Below, in pieces: positions 52,063-60,035 of a stretch of 64,000 bases of DNA. The DNA comes from Thiomicrorhabdus sp965603495 (lineage in GTDB: Bacteria > Pseudomonadota > Gammaproteobacteria > Thiomicrospirales > Thiomicrospiraceae). The stretch is from NCBI GenBank assembly GCA_965603495.1, contig CBFDDF010000001.1, positions 558,001 through 622,000 of the forward strand, written 5' to 3'. The translations under genes and the position numbers were made by a program. The notes beneath the pieces are model-generated. The model saw nothing but the letters and a program-made list of their open reading frames with translations, had not been told where the DNA came from and did not search any database. Position 1 is the first letter of the stretch. Each line of letters begins with the position of its first letter.

Positions 52063-53170
52063 AGCGATTAAGCAGTTCTGGTTGTCGAATATAGGGCGTT
52101 TCTATACAAAGCGCATGAAAATTTTGAGTTTTATGCTGGTCAGTTGTGCGCCAGTTTCAGTCAATGCGGATGACGTATTGATGGCTGAGCAAAAGCTTCT
52201 GTCAGGCTTACAATCCATTCAAGCCTTATCGATTGAGGATGCTTTAGGCCAGTTTTCTGACCTGGGTAATCAGTATCCAAAATATAAACTAGCCCAGTTG
52301 GTTAAAGCAGATTTACTTGCTTTGAAAGCGGGACAAAAATCATTATTAGACAATATTCATGGCAAATATGCTGGTACCGTCTCTAAATTAAAAGATGAGG
52401 CTGCCGTTCGCTGGCAGTTTTCACAGTCAGAGTTACAAACGAGTCCCAGTTTTGACAAGTATGTGCTAAAGACCGCGCAACAACAGAATCTTGTTATAGT
52501 CAGTTTGTCAGAGAGTCGTTTATATCTATATGAACGTAATTCGTCTGGTGTAATGAGTCGTGTTGCGGATTACTATGTCACGATGGGACGTGAAGGCAGT
52601 GGTAAGCAGAGAGAGGGAGATTCGCGCACGCCAATAGGCGTTTATCATATTGTTGACTTGTTACCTGGATCGGAACTTCCTGATTTATATGGTGTGGGTG
52701 CATTGCCTCTAAATTACCCTAATAAATGGGATACAGAACATGGTAAAACAGGCTCTGGTATTTGGCTACATGGAACCTCGAGTGATACCTATATTCGAGC
52801 GCCAAAAGCCAGTAGAGGCTGCGTGGTTTTAAATAACAGTGCCATGCAAAAGTTACTTTCAGATTATCAATTGCCTTTTGCAACGCCGGTGCTTATTGTG
52901 AATGATACTGAGCAACTATTGACTGCCACAGCCGATCAAAAGCTAGCGCTGGCAGAAGTGAAAACTTGGTTAAATAATCATCATGTTGCAGTTAACTGGT
53001 CGGCGGTGAGCGTCTATCGCTATCCGAATGAACAGAACCTTTTTTATGTCACTTTTCCAGCAGCGGTTGAGAATGAGCTCGTGCACCAATACTGGCAAAG
53101 AACCGATCAAGGTGTTTGGCAATTAGTCATGCAATCTCAAGAACCTGTTCAGGTTAAAACGCGTACCTGA
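52049..53170 (+). CDS. L,D-transpeptidase (YkuD family)
   Basis: The catalytic domain (about residues 145-285) has VIVSLSESRLYLYE, REGDSRTPIGVYHI and the active site HGTSSDT ... SRGCVVLNN with the Cys. The domain forms 3-3 cross-links in peptidoglycan or attaches lipoproteins to it. The N-terminal region holds a hydrophobic stretch (KILSFMLVSCAPVSVNA, starting at ATG 52115), likely the signal peptide, so the true start may be 52115 rather than 52049. The C-terminal 90 residues form an additional domain after YkuD. It is coupled to the TPR/NTF2 gene. Confidence 0.9.
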   Translation: MLKAKAIKQFWLSNIGRFYTKRMKILSFMLVSCAPVSVNADDVLMAEQKLLSGLQSIQALSIEDALGQFSDLGNQYPKYKLAQLVKADLLALKAGQKSLLDNIHGKYAGTVSKLKDEAAVRWQFSQSELQTSPSFDKYVLKTAQQQNLVIVSLSESRLYLYERNSSGVMSRVADYYVTMGREGSGKQREGDSRTPIGVYHIVDLLPGSELPDLYGVGALPLNYPNKWDTEHGKTGSGIWLHGTSSDTYIRAPKASRGCVVLNNSAMQKLLSDYQLPFATPVLIVNDTEQLLTATADQKLALAEVKTWLNNHHVAVNWSAVSVYRYPNEQNLFYVTFPAAVENELVHQYWQRTDQGVWQLVMQSQEPVQVKTRT

Positions 53171-53309
53171 GTATTCGCTATGTAAAGGCTGGAGCTTAGG
53201 CGCATGGTTTTTAAAGCCTTTAAGCGGTTAGTCGTTTTGATGATCTACTGAAATGAGTGAGGTCGAGCAGGATAACATCCTTGGCTACTCCAATATACTT
53301 TGCTAAACC

Positions 53310-54233
53310 TTAAAAATCGATTTCCTTATGTTCTATTTTGGTCTGTGACCATTTCTCTATATCCTGCCACATCTGAAAAATTTCATCCTCATTTGGCATT
53401 CTCCCAGCCGAAGCCAGTTCAAGTGTCAGCACAGGAATATTTAAGTATTCACCAGCATAGCGGCCTAAAGAGCCAGGGTAGGTTCCCAGTTCTTTATGTT
53501 TTAACTGCCCAATTTTATTGGGAGTGGCGTGTTCAGGTCCATCATAATCCAGTAAACCATAAGGTGCATGTACTGAAATAATCGCATCTGGTTTAAAGCG
53601 TTCAATCGTGTCAACCAACCATTTGTTTTCAGGCTCTGAGCCTGCTGTCGGACCGGGGTAGCGACGCTTGTTCTTGTGATAGTAGTTTTCCCAGTATTTC
53701 AGCGCAAGTTCATCCCAGTCAGGTGACGGAAAGTTGCGATTTAAATCAACCCCACGTGCATTTTCACGGGTTGCAGGGTCACTACGAAAGAGTCCGTCCG
53801 GATTGACTAACGGTAGAAATAACCAGTGATGATGGGTGTTTTGTGCATGTTTTAGCATCGACATCATCCATAAATAGGTGATGCTGATGCCTGAGTATTC
53901 ATCCCCATGAATGCCACTAATAAATAGAATTCGGCCTTTAGGTAAGAAAGGAATGGATTCCACATTGCTTGGAGTATATTCACGATAAGTCAGTAATCGG
54001 TTTTCAATACTACGTGCTGTACCAGACTGGAGATTTAAATCTAGGCAGCCTTGATATTTTATGGTTCGCAGTTTGTCAGAGAACTCTTTGCAAAACGCTT
54101 TAATCGCCTCTGAAGCTTCTGTATTTAATGCTTCAGTGGGTGAAAGAGTGTGTTTTTCTGTACTGGCCTGGACAGAAAGTGACCAGGCCTGGTAAGTGAC
54201 AAAAATGAGGAGGATTGTGAGTTTTTTAAACAT
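53310..54233 (-). CDS. Exported M14-family zinc carboxypeptidase
   Basis: A signal peptide (LTILLIFVTYQAWSLSVQAS) precedes an M14 peptidase domain with SGIHGDEYSG (first zinc ligands), LVNPDG, RGVDLNRNFP, SVHAPYG (third ligand) and the catalytic Glu in LTLELASAGR. Members of this type, such as MpaA-like and periplasmic carboxypeptidases, trim peptidoglycan peptides. It is the last gene of a minus-strand run after pilT and pilU (11 bases from pilU) and is convergent with the L,D-transpeptidase gene. The palindrome copy at 54182 lies in the signal peptide codons (Y-Q-A-W). Confidence 0.85.
   Translation of the reverse strand: MFKKLTILLIFVTYQAWSLSVQASTEKHTLSPTEALNTEASEAIKAFCKEFSDKLRTIKYQGCLDLNLQSGTARSIENRLLTYREYTPSNVESIPFLPKGRILFISGIHGDEYSGISITYLWMMSMLKHAQNTHHHWLFLPLVNPDGLFRSDPATRENARGVDLNRNFPSPDWDELALKYWENYYHKNKRRYPGPTAGSEPENKWLVDTIERFKPDAIISVHAPYGLLDYDGPEHATPNKIGQLKHKELGTYPGSLGRYAGEYLNIPVLTLELASAGRMPNEDEIFQMWQDIEKWSQTKIEHKEIDF
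54182..54193. repeat. Palindrome ACCAGGCCTGGT, copy 10
   Basis: Exact copy in the signal-peptide codons of the M14 peptidase gene (Q-A-W), followed by AAGTG. Confidence 0.9.
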
Positions 54234-54244
54234 ATGTGTATTAA

Positions 54245-55393
54245 TTATTCTGCTTGCAGGTTAAATTGAGGTTTGTCCGCTGATATTTCAGTCTCCATAT
54301 CGTGCGGCAGTGGTAGTGTGCTATTCAATTTAATATTGAGACGTAAATCATTCATGGAGTCGGCACCGCGCAAAGCATCTTCATAACTGATCAAACCTTG
54401 TTCGTATAGATTAAATAAAGCGGTGTCAAAGGTTTGCATCCCCGCGACTTTCGAGCTCTGCATGAGTTGTTTAATCTCTGAGACTTTGCCTTTAAAAATA
54501 AGTTCAGCCATACGGGGGGTATTTATTAACACTTCAACGGCTGCAATCAGTCCGCCACCAATTTTAGGGATGAGACGTTGGGAAACAATCGCTTTCAAGT
54601 TAAGCGATAAATCCATCAGAATGTGGTCACGATGGTCAGCGGGAAAGAAATTGATAATCCGGTCTAAGGTTTGATTGGTATTGTTTGCATGGAGTGTCGA
54701 TAGACATAAATGACCCGTTTCAGAAAAGGCAATTGCGTGCTCCATCGTTTCTTGAGTACGAATCTCCCCAATGAGAATAACGTCAGGCGCTTGTCTAAGC
54801 GTGTTTTTAAGCGCACTTGCATAAGAGTCCGTGTCCACGCCGACTTCGCGTTGGGTGACGATACATTTCTTATGTGAATGTACAAACTCAATCGGGTCTT
54901 CAATGGTAATGATATGACCTTCAGTTTCATTGTTACGCAGGTCTACCAGGCTGGCAAGTGTCGTAGATTTACCGGAACCGGTTCCTCCCACAATTAAAAT
55001 CAAGCCATTTTTTTCCATAATGCGGTCTTTTAAAATGGATGGGAGATTGAGTGAATTAAAATCCGGTATTTCAGTGTGAACCGAACGAATCACCATGCCT
55101 GCTGTGCCACGTTGTACAAAAACATTGACACGGTAACGTGCGATACCTGGAATGTGATAGGCAAAGTTACTTTCCTGAGTATTCTGAAAAGTCGACAATT
55201 GGTCATGGTTCATAATCTCTAAACAAAGCTTAGTCACCACTGTAGGCACAAGTTTCTCTTCAGTAAGGTTAACCAGCCGGCGATCTTTTTTCATCGTTGC
55301 TGGTCGTCCGGCGGTAATGAAAAGATCAGAGCCTCCTTGCTGAGAGAAATGAATTAAAAGTTTGTGTAAATTTGAAACGTTGTCAGTATCCAT
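54245..55393 (-). CDS. pilU: Type IV pilus retraction ATPase PilU
   Basis: A secretion/twitching ATPase with GGSDLFITAGRPATMK, Walker A IVGGTGSGKSTTLASLVD, the Asp box TIEDPIEFVHSHKK, VILIGEIRTQETM (Walker B) and the His box ETGHLCLSTLHANNTNQT. The 382-residue length and the C-terminal extension (about residues 345-382) suit PilU rather than PilT. It assists PilT in retracting the pilus for twitching and DNA uptake. It follows pilT by 17 bases on the minus strand. Confidence 0.93.
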   Translation of the reverse strand: MDTDNVSNLHKLLIHFSQQGGSDLFITAGRPATMKKDRRLVNLTEEKLVPTVVTKLCLEIMNHDQLSTFQNTQESNFAYHIPGIARYRVNVFVQRGTAGMVIRSVHTEIPDFNSLNLPSILKDRIMEKNGLILIVGGTGSGKSTTLASLVDLRNNETEGHIITIEDPIEFVHSHKKCIVTQREVGVDTDSYASALKNTLRQAPDVILIGEIRTQETMEHAIAFSETGHLCLSTLHANNTNQTLDRIINFFPADHRDHILMDLSLNLKAIVSQRLIPKIGGGLIAAVEVLINTPRMAELIFKGKVSEIKQLMQSSKVAGMQTFDTALFNLYEQGLISYEDALRGADSMNDLRLNIKLNSTLPLPHDMETEISADKPQFNLQAE

Positions 55394-55410
55394 TATGCGG
55401 GCTCCATGAA

Positions 55411-56448
55411 TTAGCTAAAAGAGGCTTTGTTGGCTGCTTTGGCGCGAGCGTCTTCAATCGTGATCAAGCCTTTATTGACAAGCTCTTTAAGGTTTTGGTC
55501 GAGGGTTTGCATGCCTATTTGAGTAGAGGTCTGAATCACCGAGTACATCTGTGGAATCTTAGCCTCTCGAATTAAGTTACGAATTGCTGAATTAGCTAAC
55601 ATAATTTCATGGGCGGCAATTCGTCCCCCTGTCGTCTTTTTCAAAAGGGTTTGAGAAATAACGGCTTGTAAGGATTCTGAAAGCATTGAACGAACCATCT
55701 CTTTCTCTTCAGCGGGAAAGACATCAATAATACGGTCAATGGTTTTTGCAGCAGAGCTGGTATGCAGGGTGCCAAATACCAGATGTCCTGTTTCCGCTGC
55801 CGTCAACGCTAATCGAATGGTTTCTAAATCACGCAATTCTCCGACCAGGATAACGTCGGGGTCTTCACGGAGTGCTGAGCGCAAGGCATTACTGAAACTT
55901 TTGGTGTCACGGTGAACTTCACGCTGATTAATCAGGCAACGAATCGGCTCATGCACAAATTCGATTGGATCTTCAACCGTGAGAATGTGCGCGGGGATAC
56001 TTTTATTAACGTAGTCCATCATGGCTGCTAAGGTGGTTGATTTCCCTGAACCCGTCGGCCCCGTGACTAAAACCAAACCTCTCGGATAGCTAGAAATATC
56101 TTTAAAAATTTCTGGAGTTTCTAGGTCTTCTAAGGAGAGTACTTTACTAGGAATGGTTCGGAATACTGCTGAAATCCCACGATTTTGTTGGAATATATTG
56201 GCACGGAAGCGGGCGATGTTAGGCAGTTCAAATGAAAAGTCTGCCTCAAGTTCAGATTCGAATCCACGACGTTGCTCATCATTCATGACATCATAGATCA
56301 TGGTTTGCAGCTCTTCTGGGTCAAAACTAGGCGCATCAATACGTTGCACATCGCCGTCTTTGCGAATAATTGGCGGTTGCCCAGTAGAGAGATGTAAATC
56401 CGATGCGCCTTGCTGCACACTGAATTCCAGTAATTGTGTAATTTCCAT
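55411..56448 (-). CDS. pilT: Type IV pilus retraction ATPase PilT
   Basis: PilT powers pilus retraction. The sequence starts MEITQLLEFSVQQGASDLHLSTG; Walker A is VTGPTGSGKSTTLAAMMD, the Asp box LTVEDPIEFVHEP, Walker B VILVGELRDLETI, and the His box ETGHLVFGTLHTSSAAKT. The AIRNLIRE segment is present near the end. A start at 56448 follows AAAGGA; the longer frame from 56487 adds 13 residues. Length 345 is typical. It is divergent from wzz. Confidence 0.95.
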   Translation of the reverse strand: MEITQLLEFSVQQGASDLHLSTGQPPIIRKDGDVQRIDAPSFDPEELQTMIYDVMNDEQRRGFESELEADFSFELPNIARFRANIFQQNRGISAVFRTIPSKVLSLEDLETPEIFKDISSYPRGLVLVTGPTGSGKSTTLAAMMDYVNKSIPAHILTVEDPIEFVHEPIRCLINQREVHRDTKSFSNALRSALREDPDVILVGELRDLETIRLALTAAETGHLVFGTLHTSSAAKTIDRIIDVFPAEEKEMVRSMLSESLQAVISQTLLKKTTGGRIAAHEIMLANSAIRNLIREAKIPQMYSVIQTSTQIGMQTLDQNLKELVNKGLITIEDARAKAANKASFS

Positions 56449-56575
56449 GAGCTCTGTCCTTTTATTGCTAATAACAGCTTGATTCATTATAGGGAATCAC
56501 AGCACTAAAAAGAACAAAAAGTATTTTATGGCCCCGCTTCTTCACGTATGAGTAGGTAAGTTCGGTATAATGCGG

Positions 56576-56581
56576 TTGAAA
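56576..56581 (+). promoter_or_regulatory. Candidate -10 element of wzz
   Basis: TATAAT lies 37 bases before the wzz start, in the 130 bases between divergent pilT and wzz. No good -35 is seen at 16-18 bases (TTCACG lies 19 bases away). Confidence 0.35.
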
Positions 56582-56617
56582 ATAATGATTAATTTTATTT
56601 AAAGGTAAAAAATTGAT

Positions 56618-57766
56618 ATGGATTCAAGATTGAAAACGCAACCTACAGACAGTATGAATGTCAATGATGATGAGATTGATCTGTTTGAATTATGGAATGG
56701 TTTAGTGGCCGAAAAACTGACCATTTTGGCAGGTTTTGTAATCACTGTTTTGCTTGCTACAGTATATGCATTTAATGTAAAGCCGGTTTATCAGTCAGAG
56801 TCTTATTTACTACCGCCTCCGATGGAAAAGGTTTTGCCAATGAATGAGTTGGCGATTGTGTTGGGTTCTGCTGCTAATACTAATACTAATACTAATGCTA
56901 ATACCTCTGAGTCTGTATTCACTCAATTTCAAACAAGTTTAGAGTCTAGGCAGACCCTTAAAGTTATTTTTGATAAGTATCATTTAATCAATAACTATCA
57001 TTCAGATATTGATCAGCTATCTGAAGCTGATAAAGTAAAAGCTGATAAAGTAAAAGCTGAAAAAGTCGCTTTTTCTAAATTTATCAAAGATTTTTCTATC
57101 AAAAGGCCTAAGGCAGCAGATTTATCTAAAGTGGTTTCGGTGAGTTTGGCTTTGTCGTTAACCGAACAAGAGGTCGCTGATATCTTAAATGATTTGGTGA
57201 AAACGGCGGAACAGAAAACGATTCAGAAAATTTATCAGCAGATACTAGCGGAGAAGCAAAGTAGAGTCGGTTTACTGAATGATCGCGTGTTTAGTGTTAG
57301 GAAAATCGCGTTAGATAAACGTATGGACAGAATTGCCCAGTTAGATGAAGCAATTATGATTACCGAAAAGTTAGGTTTGAATAAGCCTGTTTCTGCTGGT
57401 CCAACGCTTAATATTAACAATGTAAATTCTGAAAGTGCTTATAACTCAGCGCTTTATTTACTGGGTTCTGATTTATTGGTTGCCGAGAAAATGGTTTTAG
57501 AATCGAGAAAAAATGATGATGCTTTCATTCCTGAATTGCGCGAGTTACAAGAACAGTTGCAAAAATTACAAAGCTTAAAAATCGTTAAATCTGATTTTGG
57601 CGTGGTGACGATTGACCAAGTTGCAATTTATGGCGATAAAATCAAACCTAAAAAAGCATTGATTCTAGCCGTCGCGGGTGTCTTGGGGTTAATGTTAGGG
57701 GTTTTTATTGCCTTAATTCGTCGAGCAGTTAGAAACCGTCGTCAAGATAGTTTACCTGTGGGATAG
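56618..57766 (+). CDS. wzz: O-antigen chain length determinant (Wzz family)
   Basis: A 382-residue polysaccharide co-polymerase. A first membrane helix (LTILAGFVITVLLATVYAF, about 31-50) follows EIDLFELWNGLVAEK; a long periplasmic coiled domain spans residues 60-340; a last helix (ALILAVAGVLGLMLGVFIAL) with the Pro-rich/Gly lead-in and a basic tail ends it. Two in-frame tandem repeats lie inside (positions 56876-56905 and 57026-57067). It sits 11 kb from the O-antigen locus, next to pilT, and ends at a palindrome copy and a terminator. It would set the length distribution of the O-chain made by Wzy. Confidence 0.88.
   Translation: MDSRLKTQPTDSMNVNDDEIDLFELWNGLVAEKLTILAGFVITVLLATVYAFNVKPVYQSESYLLPPPMEKVLPMNELAIVLGSAANTNTNTNANTSESVFTQFQTSLESRQTLKVIFDKYHLINNYHSDIDQLSEADKVKADKVKAEKVAFSKFIKDFSIKRPKAADLSKVVSVSLALSLTEQEVADILNDLVKTAEQKTIQKIYQQILAEKQSRVGLLNDRVFSVRKIALDKRMDRIAQLDEAIMITEKLGLNKPVSAGPTLNINNVNSESAYNSALYLLGSDLLVAEKMVLESRKNDDAFIPELRELQEQLQKLQSLKIVKSDFGVVTIDQVAIYGDKIKPKKALILAVAGVLGLMLGVFIALIRRAVRNRRQDSLPVG
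56876..56905 (+). repeat. Six-base tandem repeat inside wzz
   Basis: Five units of AATACT type (three exact, then AATGCT and AATACC) encode N-T-N-T-N-T-N-A-N-T in the periplasmic domain just after a small-residue loop. Unit gain or loss would keep the frame. Confidence 0.85.
57026..57067 (+). repeat. Fifteen-base tandem repeat inside wzz
   Basis: GCTGATAAAGTAAAA occurs twice in tandem, followed by a third, diverged copy (GCTGAAAAAGTC). It encodes A-D-K-V-K repeats, a charged helical stretch. Length change by one unit keeps the reading frame. Confidence 0.85.
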
Positions 57767-57787
57767 TCGCTTGATGATTTAAGAATG

Positions 57788-57799
57788 ACCAGGCCTGGT
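57788..57799. repeat. Palindrome ACCAGGCCTGGT, copy 11
   Basis: Exact copy between wzz and its terminator, followed by AAGTC. Confidence 0.9.
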
Positions 57800-57821
57800 A
57801 AGTCTTTAAATCAAATAAAAA

Positions 57822-57845
57822 AACCGGCTTAAAGCCGGTTTTTTT
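57822..57845. terminator. Bidirectional terminator between wzz and holC
   Basis: An 8-bp stem (AACCGGCT with AGCCGGTT) with a three-base loop has A-rich sequence before and T-rich sequence after, so it can end both wzz and the convergent pepA–holC transcript. A palindrome copy lies 22 bases upstream. Confidence 0.9.
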
Positions 57846-57877
57846 ATGGTCGAAATAAAGTCTATTAAATGTGGCTC

Positions 57878-58345
57878 TTAAAAACCGATTTTATGCACGG
57901 TGGCTTCAATGCCTTTGGCTTTGTAGGCCTTCCAGCGTTCTCGCCCCATTTGTATTAAATAGTCTGATTGATCAAGGATCTCTATAGTTCTTTGATACTG
58001 TTCAAAAACATACGGAAATTCAGGATGCAGGTTAATCAGAACATCGCGAGAGGGTTTTACGATTTGTTCACCATACAGCTGAATAGACGCTGGAACTTGT
58101 TTTGCAACACCATGCGGGATAAAACTTTGTGGTTGTGCATTCCAAAGCGTTAAATCATAGCGTAGGGCATCTTGTTCCGATTCAAAGCGCACATCACAGC
58201 GCCGCTTTTCCGTCCAAATCTTTTTAAGCAATTTGTTCAAAAAAACTTCCCTAGATTGTGGGTCGGTACTGTTCAATACATAGAAAAGCACATCCTTCGA
58301 TGCCCTTTCTAAGGAGGTAGCCTGTTCAGTTTGTGGCGCTGTCAT
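57878..58345 (-). CDS. holC: DNA polymerase III subunit chi
   Basis: HolC links the clamp loader to single-strand binding protein. The 155-residue protein has DVLFYVLNSTDP, VFLNKLLKKIWTEKRRCDVR, and FIPHGVAKQVPASIQLYG, matching the family pattern of a DNA polymerase III chi subunit (Fyxl, C-K-x-W, FIPH). The N-terminal 17 residues (MTAPQTEQATSLERASK) are extra compared with E. coli. It lies seven bases after pepA on the same strand, the classical pepA–holC order. Confidence 0.87.
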   Translation of the reverse strand: MTAPQTEQATSLERASKDVLFYVLNSTDPQSREVFLNKLLKKIWTEKRRCDVRFESEQDALRYDLTLWNAQPQSFIPHGVAKQVPASIQLYGEQIVKPSRDVLINLHPEFPYVFEQYQRTIEILDQSDYLIQMGRERWKAYKAKGIEATVHKIGF

Positions 58346-58352
58346 GCGTATT

Positions 58353-59837
58353 TTATGCCTTTGCTTCAGTCAATAAGTATTCAACTAGGGCTGGAACAGG
58401 ACGACCCGTTGCGCCTTTGTTGTTGCCACTGACCCAAGCGGTTCCAGCAATATCTAAATGTGCCCAATCAACCTCTTGGACAAAACGGGCTAAAAACTGT
58501 GCAGCGGTAATTGAACCACCAGCACGCCCACCGATATTAGCCATATCTGCGAAATTAGATTTCAGTTGCTCATCCCACTCTTCGCCAAGCGGTAGCTGCC
58601 AAAAACGGTCATAGGTTGTTTGACCTGCTGTTGTTAAAGCATCCACGAGGGGTTGATTATTGCCCATAATAGCAGAAACATGATGTCCCAAAGCGATAAT
58701 GCAAGCGCCTGTTAAGGTGGCCATATCAATGATTTTAGAAGGCTTAAACGTTTGTTGCGTGTAAGTTAAAGCATCACACAAAATCAGACGGCCTTCGGCA
58801 TCGGTATTAAGGATTTCAATGGTTTGACCTGATAGGGATGTGACGACATCACCAGGCTTGATGGCATTACCAGAAGGCATGTTTTCCGTTGCTGGGATGA
58901 CGCCGACGACATTGATGTTTGGCTTAATCTCACCTAATGCTTTAAAGACACCTAGAACAGTTGCCGCGCCTCCCATGTCGTATTTCATTTCATCCATGGC
59001 GGCGCCAGGCTTCAATGAAATGCCCCCAGTATCAAATGTCACGCCTTTACCGACTAGCGCGATAGGGGCTTGTGAAGACTCTCCACCGTTATAAGAAAGA
59101 CAGATCATTTTTGGCGGGGTATCCCCGCCTTGCGCGACGGCCATAAAAGAACCCATGCCCATTTCAATCATCTCTTTGCGATCAAGGATTTTAATATCAA
59201 AGCCAAATTCTTGACCTAATTGAATCGCGGTCTCTGCTAAATAAGTCGGAGTACAGAAGTTACTCGGCATATTCGCTAACTCCTGAGTCAGCGCCATACC
59301 CAGAGCAGTCGCTTGGCCTTGTTGTGCTGCGGCTGTGTAATCATCACCAGAGAAAACCATGCTTTCTACTTTAGGCTCTTTTAACGGATGACTGCCGCGG
59401 CTTTCATGGCTGTAATCATAGAAGCTACGTTGGAAAATTTGTGCATTTTGGGTCACTGCCCACTCAATGCTTTCAGCTGCCGGTTTGGCAAAAATAGCTG
59501 CATTGGCTATGTGAGTTGCGCCACAATGATCTAGTGCATCTGCAGCCGCTTGTAGCGAACTTAGATAGCCTTTAGTGGTTAATTTTTGCATTTCACCAAA
59601 ACCAACTAGTAGAATTCGTTGGATTTCAATACCTGTTGGCTTAACGAGTAATAAGGTTTTACCCGCTTTGCCACTGAAATCGCCGGAGAGTTGTAGGCTT
59701 TTACTTAATGCATTCAGAGCTGTATGTTGCGGTAGTTCGTTATCTAACGTGATGACTTCACCTAACTCATTGACTGGCAGGATAAGGGTGTCAAGGTTGG
59801 CAAAAGTGTCATTAAATGCAAAGTGTATATGTTTCAT
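58353..59837 (-). CDS. pepA: Leucyl aminopeptidase
   Basis: An M17 metallopeptidase of 494 residues. The C-terminal catalytic domain has VGKGVTFDTGGISLKPG with the metal-binding Lys and Asp, MKYDMGGAATVLG, and the family signature NTDAEGRLILCDALTY. The N-terminal domain is of the regulatory/DNA-binding type. PepA also helps in Xer recombination and transcription control in E. coli, which is of note because xerC lies in this window. It is divergent from lptF across about 200 bases. Confidence 0.97.
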   Translation of the reverse strand: MKHIHFAFNDTFANLDTLILPVNELGEVITLDNELPQHTALNALSKSLQLSGDFSGKAGKTLLLVKPTGIEIQRILLVGFGEMQKLTTKGYLSSLQAAADALDHCGATHIANAAIFAKPAAESIEWAVTQNAQIFQRSFYDYSHESRGSHPLKEPKVESMVFSGDDYTAAAQQGQATALGMALTQELANMPSNFCTPTYLAETAIQLGQEFGFDIKILDRKEMIEMGMGSFMAVAQGGDTPPKMICLSYNGGESSQAPIALVGKGVTFDTGGISLKPGAAMDEMKYDMGGAATVLGVFKALGEIKPNINVVGVIPATENMPSGNAIKPGDVVTSLSGQTIEILNTDAEGRLILCDALTYTQQTFKPSKIIDMATLTGACIIALGHHVSAIMGNNQPLVDALTTAGQTTYDRFWQLPLGEEWDEQLKSNFADMANIGGRAGGSITAAQFLARFVQEVDWAHLDIAGTAWVSGNNKGATGRPVPALVEYLLTEAKA

Positions 59838-60035
59838 GGTTTCTAGCCCTTAAAAGCGATGATTCAGCTTGGTTAACAGGTTTGTTTATAGGTTCGTTTA
59901 AAACAGTCATTCTACGGTTTTTGTTTGTATAATGACTTTATCAGATCTCTGTGGTGCTCAAATTAAATATTTATCACTACAGAAGATTTTTATCAAAAAT
60001 ATATATTCACTATTTTAACGTGTGTGGAGCGCTTT

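Noticed and set aside
53183..53222. Terminator between the L,D-transpeptidase and M14 genes
   Set aside because: TAAAGGCT and AGCCTTTA can pair, but the loop is 24 bases and no T run follows, so I do not call it.
53300..53581. Plus-strand ORF across the M14 peptidase 3' end
   Set aside because: It is a mirror of the peptidase gene on the other strand and shows no protein family pattern.
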